Assembly (NCBI RefSeq): GCF_010548305.1
Contig: NZ_JAAGLV010000032.1
Span: forward strand, 1 to 43,421
From: Streptomyces sp. SID13031
GTDB lineage: Bacteria > Actinomycetota > Actinomycetes > Propionibacteriales > Kribbellaceae
Direction of reading: 5' to 3'
Length of the DNA stretch: 43,421 nt
The position numbers and the translations under genes are program-made. Below, one piece after another: positions 39,133 through 43,421 of the stretch. Below the pieces are notes generated by a model. The model was not told where the DNA came from, ran no database searches, and was given only the letters and a program-made list of their open reading frames with translations. Within the stretch, counting starts at the first letter, position 1, and each line of letters starts with the position of its first letter.

Positions 39133-40260
39133 ATGTCAGATCCAAAGGTCGACGTCCAGCACGGTCTCGAGGGTGTGGTCGCTTTCGACACCCAGATCGC
39201 TGAGCCGGACAAAGAAGGTTCGGCGCTTCGCTATCGCGGGGTGGACATCGAGGATCTGGTCGGCCGGGTGCCGTTCGAGAACGTCTGGGGCCTGCTCGTC
39301 GACGGCGCCTTCACGCCCGGGCTGCCGCCCGCGGAGCCCTTCCCGCTGCCCGTGCACACTGGTGATGTCCGGGTCGACGTCCAATCCGCGCTGGCGATGC
39401 TCGCCCCGGCCTGGGGCCTGCGCCAGCTCTACGACATCGACGACGTACAGGCTCGCGACGACCTGTCCCGCGCGGCCGTGATGGCGCTGTCCTACGTCGC
39501 TCAGGCCGCTCGTGGCATCGGGCAACCGATGGTGCCGCAGCGCGAGGTGGACAGGGCGAGCACGATCACCGAGCGGTTCATGATCCGCTGGCGTGGCGAG
39601 CCCGATCCCAAGCACGTCAAGGCGGTCGACGCGTACTGGACCTCCGCCGCCGAGCACGGCATGAACGCCTCCACCTTCACCGCCCGAGTGATCGCCTCCA
39701 CCGGCGCGGACGTCGCTGCAGCCCTCTCGGGTGCTGTGGGCGCGATGTCCGGCCCGCTGCACGGTGGCGCGCCGGCCCGGGTGCTGACGATGATCGAGGG
39801 CGTCGAGAAGAGTGGCGACGCCCGCTCGTACGTGCGGGGTCTGCTGGACGCCGGCGAACGCCTGATGGGCTTCGGCCACCGCGTGTACCGGGCCGAGGAC
39901 CCCCGCGCGCGCGTACTTCGGCGTACGGCGCAGGAGCTGGACGCGCCGCGCTACGAGGTCGCCCAGGCGCTGGAGCAGGCCGCGCTGGCCGAGCTGCGCG
40001 AGCGCCGGCCGGACCGGGTGCTGGAGACCAACGTCGAGTTCTGGGCCGCGATCGTGCTCGACTTCGCCGAGGTGCCGCCGCCCATGTTCACGTCGATGTT
40101 CACCTGCGCCCGTACTGCGGGCTGGAGCGCCCACGTCCTGGAGCAGAAGCGCACCGGCCGCCTGATCCGCCCGTCCGCCATCTACTCAGGCCCAGCAACC
40201 CGCCCCGCCACCTCGATCGAGGGCTGGAACGAACTGTGGGCCAAGGAGCGGGGGGCCTGA
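39133..40260 (+). CDS. citA: citrate synthase 2
   Basis: 375 residues, the short actinobacterial citrate synthase 2. Conserved motifs: AAEHGMNASTFTARV, GPLHGGAPARV, the oxaloacetate His in MGFGHRVYRAEDPR, and MFTSMFTCARTAGWSAHVLEQ. It condenses acetyl-CoA with oxaloacetate; some members prefer propionyl-CoA (methylcitrate), but no methylcitrate genes are near. ATG 39133 has AAAGGAG upstream. It is divergent from pdxH. Confidence 0.92.
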   Translation: MSDPKVDVQHGLEGVVAFDTQIAEPDKEGSALRYRGVDIEDLVGRVPFENVWGLLVDGAFTPGLPPAEPFPLPVHTGDVRVDVQSALAMLAPAWGLRQLYDIDDVQARDDLSRAAVMALSYVAQAARGIGQPMVPQREVDRASTITERFMIRWRGEPDPKHVKAVDAYWTSAAEHGMNASTFTARVIASTGADVAAALSGAVGAMSGPLHGGAPARVLTMIEGVEKSGDARSYVRGLLDAGERLMGFGHRVYRAEDPRARVLRRTAQELDAPRYEVAQALEQAALAELRERRPDRVLETNVEFWAAIVLDFAEVPPPMFTSMFTCARTAGWSAHVLEQKRTGRLIRPSAIYSGPATRPATSIEGWNELWAKERGA

Positions 40261-40263
40261 GAT

Positions 40264-41043
40264 TCATTTGCGGACTTGGCCCGGGGATATGCCAGTGCGG
40301 TATTTGTACTGGCGGCTGAAGTACGCGATGTCGGTGTAGCCGAGCGCAGCGGCGACCTGGGTGACCGTCATCCCGGTCTCCGTCAGGAGCTGATGCGCTC
40401 GCTCCACCCTCGCCTGGATCACGTACTGCGCGGGCGAAGTACCGTGCTGTGCGACGAACCTCCGGGTGAACTGCGCCCTGGAGAGCACTGCCTGCGCAGC
40501 CATCTCGGTGACGCTCCAGTCGCGACTGGGGTCCTGCCTGATGGCTTGGGCGACCTCCTGGATCGCAGTGTCGGTGGCACTCGGCTGCGGGCTGTGCGCT
40601 GCGTCCCAGATGAGCCCGAGCAACTGCTCCAGACACAGCTCGGCCTGCCTACGCCCTAGCGCGTCACCCCGCCGGTACGCCGTGTCCGAGCTACGGGCGA
40701 GCGCTCCGAGCAGTACCCGGTCTTGGACTTCTGCCCAACGCTCCCCCGGTACTACGCCCTCCGGGCTGACGGCGAAGTGCATCCCGAAGACCAGCAACCG
40801 CCGGCGTGGATCGTGGCTGGCCGTGGGGGCGTCCCCCGGCGCGAAGACGGCGCAGACGCCGGGACCCAGCTCGCGGGTGCTGCCGTTGAGTTCCAGGCGG
40901 CCGATGCCGTCGAGCACGCACCAGAGCAGGTGATCCTGTTGCGGCGGAGACACCCAGGACCAGGCCGGCTCGCATCGCCAGAAGGTGGGTGGCGAGTGCA
41001 ACTCGAGCTCGACCGGGCCGGCGAGAACCGGGTGATGCGTCAA
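40264..41043 (-). CDS. AraC family transcriptional regulator
   Basis: 259 residues. An N-terminal cupin-like sensor domain (about 1-150) and a C-terminal pair of helix-turn-helix motifs, WSVTEMAAQAVLSRAQFTRRF and TVTQVAAALGYTDIAYFSRQYK. The ligand is not readable. It starts at TTG 41043 with AAGGAG 8 bases upstream; no better start is in frame. The PhyH-like gene starts divergently 91 bases away and is a likely target. Confidence 0.88.
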   Translation of the reverse strand: MTHHPVLAGPVELELHSPPTFWRCEPAWSWVSPPQQDHLLWCVLDGIGRLELNGSTRELGPGVCAVFAPGDAPTASHDPRRRLLVFGMHFAVSPEGVVPGERWAEVQDRVLLGALARSSDTAYRRGDALGRRQAELCLEQLLGLIWDAAHSPQPSATDTAIQEVAQAIRQDPSRDWSVTEMAAQAVLSRAQFTRRFVAQHGTSPAQYVIQARVERAHQLLTETGMTVTQVAAALGYTDIAYFSRQYKYRTGISPGQVRK

Positions 41044-41077
41044 AAGGTCAACTCCTTGAGTGGATCACCCGTCGCTG

Positions 41078-41091
41078 TGGATGGCCATCCA
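41078..41091. promoter_or_regulatory. palindrome between AraC and PhyH genes
   Basis: TGGATGGCCATCCA, perfect 14-base palindrome in the divergent region. AraC proteins usually bind direct repeats, so this may serve another factor. Confidence 0.4.
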
Positions 41092-41134
41092 AGCGGAGAA
41101 TCTGAGGGTCAGCCTATCCAGTTGGGAGCTAGCC

Positions 41135-41968
41135 GTGAGCGTTTCGTTCAAGCAGGAGTTCGACACCGCGGGGTACACGTTGGTCCGTGGGCTGTTCGGG
41201 GCGGACGAGGTCGAGCGGCTGCGGGACCACTACATGGAGTTGCGCGGCCGGGGCTCGTACTCGGGCGACGTGGTCGGCGTACAGGCTGGGAGCCGTGATC
41301 CGCTGCGGCGGTATCCGCGGATGGCGCAGATGCACCGGTGGGACGAGTTGTCGCTGCAGTGGATGGTCGACGGCCGGCTCGACGAGGTGATGACGGGGTT
41401 GCTCGGGCGGTCGCCGTACGCAGTACAGACGATGATCTATTTCAAGCCGCCGGGGTCGCGGGGGCAGGCGCTGCACCAGGACAACTTCTATCTGAAGGCC
41501 GAGCCGGGGACGTGTGTGGCGGCCTGGATGGCGCTCGACACTGTGGATGTGGAGAACGGCTGCCTCGAGGTGGTGCCGGGCAGTCACCGCTGGCCGATCC
41601 TGTGTACCGAGAAGGCCGATACCAAGGTGAGCTTCACCGACGTGACAGTGCCGCTGCCGGAGCCGGGCGCGGCAGTACCGGTTGAGATGGCGCCTGGTGA
41701 CGTGTTGTTCTTCCACGGAGCGCTGGTGCATGGCAGTGCGCCAAACGTCAGCTCCGACCGGTTCCGGCGGGCGCTGATCGGCCATTACATCCAGGGCGAG
41801 GCTGAACTGGTGGCCGAGTATTACCACCCGGCGCTGCGGATGGACGGCACGCCGCTGTCGTTGGGGACCTCTGAAGGCGGCGGTGCCTGTGGCGAGTGGG
41901 TGCCCGGCGAGGACGGGCCGGTCGCCGTGATGACCGGCCAGGAAGTCACCACCCGCAAGCACGAGTAG
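41135..41968 (+). CDS. phytanoyl-CoA dioxygenase (PhyH) family protein
   Basis: 277 residues. Fe(II)/2-oxoglutarate dioxygenase of the PhyH type: LVRGLFGADEVERLRDHY at the start, the iron motif His-x-Asp in ALHQDNFYLKAEPGT, CLEVVPGSHRWP, and the distal His with the 2-oxoglutarate Arg in FFHGALVHGSAPN and DRFRRALIGHYI. Substrates in the family range from phytanoyl-CoA to natural products. GTG 41135 has GGGAG upstream; longer frames lack a ribosome site. Confidence 0.88.
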   Translation: MSVSFKQEFDTAGYTLVRGLFGADEVERLRDHYMELRGRGSYSGDVVGVQAGSRDPLRRYPRMAQMHRWDELSLQWMVDGRLDEVMTGLLGRSPYAVQTMIYFKPPGSRGQALHQDNFYLKAEPGTCVAAWMALDTVDVENGCLEVVPGSHRWPILCTEKADTKVSFTDVTVPLPEPGAAVPVEMAPGDVLFFHGALVHGSAPNVSSDRFRRALIGHYIQGEAELVAEYYHPALRMDGTPLSLGTSEGGGACGEWVPGEDGPVAVMTGQEVTTRKHE

Positions 41969-42029
41969 GCGGGCTGAGACCCGCGGCGGACGGCGTGGGG
42001 GGATGTGGAAGACTGTTGAGTGCTGACAG

Positions 42030-42060
42030 CGTCGTCGGCGGGATCTTCTAGCAGACGACG
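42030..42060 (+). other. possible hairpin before serC
   Basis: CGTCGTC (42030-42036) and GACGACG (42054-42060) are complementary across 17 bases, ending 13 bases before the serC GTG. It may form a leader hairpin next to the ribosome site; significance unknown. Confidence 0.35.
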
Positions 42061-42073
42061 AAGGGAACCGCTG

Positions 42074-43198
42074 GTGACCAGCGACATCACTATCCCCGCA
42101 GAGCTCAAGCCTGTTGACGGCCGCTTCGGCGCCGGTCCGTCCAAGGTGCGCCCGGAGGCCGTCCAGGCCCTGGCGACCGAGGGCATCAAGCTGCTCGGCA
42201 CCTCGCACCGTCAGGCCCCGGTGAAGAACCTGGTGGCCCGCGTGCAGCAGGGTGTCTCCGATCTCTTCCAGCTGCCCGACGGCTACCAGGTCGTGCTCGG
42301 CAACGGCGGCTCGACCGCGTTCTGGGACATCGCGACCTTCGGCCTGATCCGGGAGAAGAGCCAGCACCTGAGCTTCGGCGAGTTCTCGTCCAAGTTCGCC
42401 AAGGCCGCCCAGCTCGCCCCGCACCTGGGCGACCCGACCGTGATCAAGGCCGACCCGGGCAGCCGCCCGGCCGCGGTCGCCGAGGCCGGCGTGGATCTGT
42501 ACGCCTGGCCGCACAACGAGACCTCCACCGGTGTGATGGCGCCGATCAAGCGCGTCGCAGGCGCCGACGAGGGCGCGCTGGTCGCGATCGACGCCACCTC
42601 GGGCGCCGGCGGCCTGCCTGTCGACATCAACGAGGTCGACGTCTACTACTTCGCACCGCAGAAATGCTTCGCCTCCGACGGCGGCCTGTGGATCGCGCTG
42701 ATGTCGCCGGCCGCGCTGGCCCGGGTCGAGGAGATCACCGCCTCCGGGCGCTGGATCCCCGCGTTCCTGGATCTGGCCACGGCGGTGGACAACTCGAGCA
42801 AGAACCAGACGTACAACACCCCGTCGCTGGCGACGCTGTTCCTGATGGCCGAGCAGACCGACTGGATCAACAGCCAGGGCGGCCTGGAGTGGAGCGTCGG
42901 CCGCACCACCGACTCCAGCAACCGGCTCTACACCTGGGCCGAGAAGTCCGACTACGCGACGCCGTACGTCGAGGACGCCGACGCCCGGTCCCTGGTGATC
43001 GGCACCATCGACCTGGACGACTCGATCGACGCCGCGGCCGTCGCCAAGGTGCTGCGCGCCAACGGCATCGTCGACACCGAGCCCTACCGCAAGCTCGGCC
43101 GCAACCAGCTCCGGGTCGCGATGTTCCCGGCCGTCGACCCCGACGACGTCGAGAAGCTCACCCAGGCCATCGACTACACCGTCGAGAAGCTCCGCTGA
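42074..43198 (+). CDS. serC: phosphoserine aminotransferase, mycobacterial type
   Basis: 374 residues. Start is typical of actinobacterial SerC: IPAELKPVDGRFGAGPSKVRPE. The PLP lysine is in VYYFAPQKCFASDGGLW. GNGGSTAFWDIATFGL, HNETSTGVMAPIKR and the C-terminal FPAVDPDDVEKLTQAIDY are conserved. It makes 3-phosphoserine from 3-phosphohydroxypyruvate for serine synthesis. GTG 42074 has AAGGGAA upstream. The palindromic repeat at 43225-43299 follows the stop. Confidence 0.95.
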   Translation: MTSDITIPAELKPVDGRFGAGPSKVRPEAVQALATEGIKLLGTSHRQAPVKNLVARVQQGVSDLFQLPDGYQVVLGNGGSTAFWDIATFGLIREKSQHLSFGEFSSKFAKAAQLAPHLGDPTVIKADPGSRPAAVAEAGVDLYAWPHNETSTGVMAPIKRVAGADEGALVAIDATSGAGGLPVDINEVDVYYFAPQKCFASDGGLWIALMSPAALARVEEITASGRWIPAFLDLATAVDNSSKNQTYNTPSLATLFLMAEQTDWINSQGGLEWSVGRTTDSSNRLYTWAEKSDYATPYVEDADARSLVIGTIDLDDSIDAAAVAKVLRANGIVDTEPYRKLGRNQLRVAMFPAVDPDDVEKLTQAIDYTVEKLR

Positions 43199-43224
43199 CC
43201 CAGCCTCGGCTCGGCGCCGTCTCA

Positions 43225-43299
43225 GGGGATAACCCCTGAGACGGTGGGTTGCCCGTCCAGATTCTGAGGGGGCAACCCGCCGTTTCAGGGGTTAACCCC
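43225..43299. repeat. hyphenated palindromic repeat, copy 2
   Basis: Arms of 30 bases (43225-43254 and 43270-43299) pair with 27 of 30 matches around a 15-base loop containing TCCAGATTC. It has the same outer TAACCCC and inner GGTTGCCC blocks as the copy at 150-224. On its left side it is extended by a second small palindrome, CGTCTCAGGGG/CCCCTGAGACG. It follows the serC stop by 26 bases and probably terminates serC. Confidence 0.85.
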
Positions 43300-43355
43300 A
43301 AGGCCGGTTAGTTAGGGGAGTTGGTGTGGTGTCAAGGGCGTGTTGAACGTGGAGC

Positions 43356-43421
43356 AGCGGAGCTCCTTAGGTAGACAGGTTTGTCCTCGCGAGACAACCA
43401 GCTACCAGAAGAGGCTCCGCT
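43356..43421. other. long imperfect hairpin at the window edge
   Basis: AGCGGAG at 43356 pairs with CTCCGCT at the last bases, and the pairing continues imperfectly through GGTAG/CTACC and TTGTC/GACAA for about 29 bases per arm. It may be the left end or leader of an insertion element lying outside the window, or a regulatory RNA. Truncated by the edge. Confidence 0.5.

Overview
The window is high-GC, densely packed DNA with GTG and TTG starts, strong GGAGG-type ribosome sites, ATGA overlaps and some apparently leaderless genes. IdeR, mycobacterial-type SerC, SARP-type, YtrA-type and CGNR regulators point to an actinobacterium. The style resembles Kribbella or a relative in the Propionibacteriales, but that is an inference; no rRNA or other species marker is present, and I saw no tRNA or CRISPR array.

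Layout. Positions 1-137: the C-terminal end of a probable transposase, then a hyphenated palindrome (150-224) that recurs at 43225-43299. Positions 237-839: a YdeI/OmdA-like protein behind an operator-like palindrome. Positions 881-5600: the most unusual locus. A 68-residue precursor with eight cysteines is followed by a MauE/DoxX-like membrane protein, a MauD/TlpA-like thioredoxin, an ABC exporter and an S26 signal peptidase, with a divergent SARP/BTAD regulator. I read it as a system that oxidatively folds, exports and trims a disulfide-rich peptide.

Positions 5609-8131: an alkylation-repair operon (Ada-AlkA fusion, GNAT, Ogt). Positions 8311-9881: an SDR and a luciferase-like oxidoreductase. 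Positions 9970-13708: a LacI regulator and a secreted six-hairpin glycosidase, ending in two strong hairpins. Positions 14132-19106: a drug-type ABC pair, a YtrA-type GntR/ABC/membrane operon, and an SPFH protein with a ribbon-helix-helix partner. Positions 19209-19517: a non-coding MITE-like element with terminal inverted repeats and an internal cruciform.

Positions 19584-23302: PabC and PabB, joined by two tandem mini-ORFs, then a methyltransferase and IdeR. Positions 23400-27044: a photolyase and a second YtrA-type ABC operon. Positions 27045-30896: an amino-sugar operon (ROK kinase, NagA, PfkB kinase, class II aldolase). Positions 31004-34066: TetR with a divergent hotdog-like protein, an SGNH-like exported protein and a CGNR regulator. 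Positions 34108-35314: a secreted cutinase/PET-hydrolase-like esterase behind a long leader. Positions 35317-38350: a TetR/MMPL efflux pair around a perfect operator. Positions 38347-43198: PdxH, citrate synthase 2, an AraC regulator, a PhyH dioxygenase and SerC. A long imperfect hairpin closes the window.

The strongest leads are the Cys-rich peptide system, the MITE-like element, the esterase with a PETase-like serine after the catalytic histidine, the pabB-pabC reinitiation ladder, and the paired palindromic repeats.
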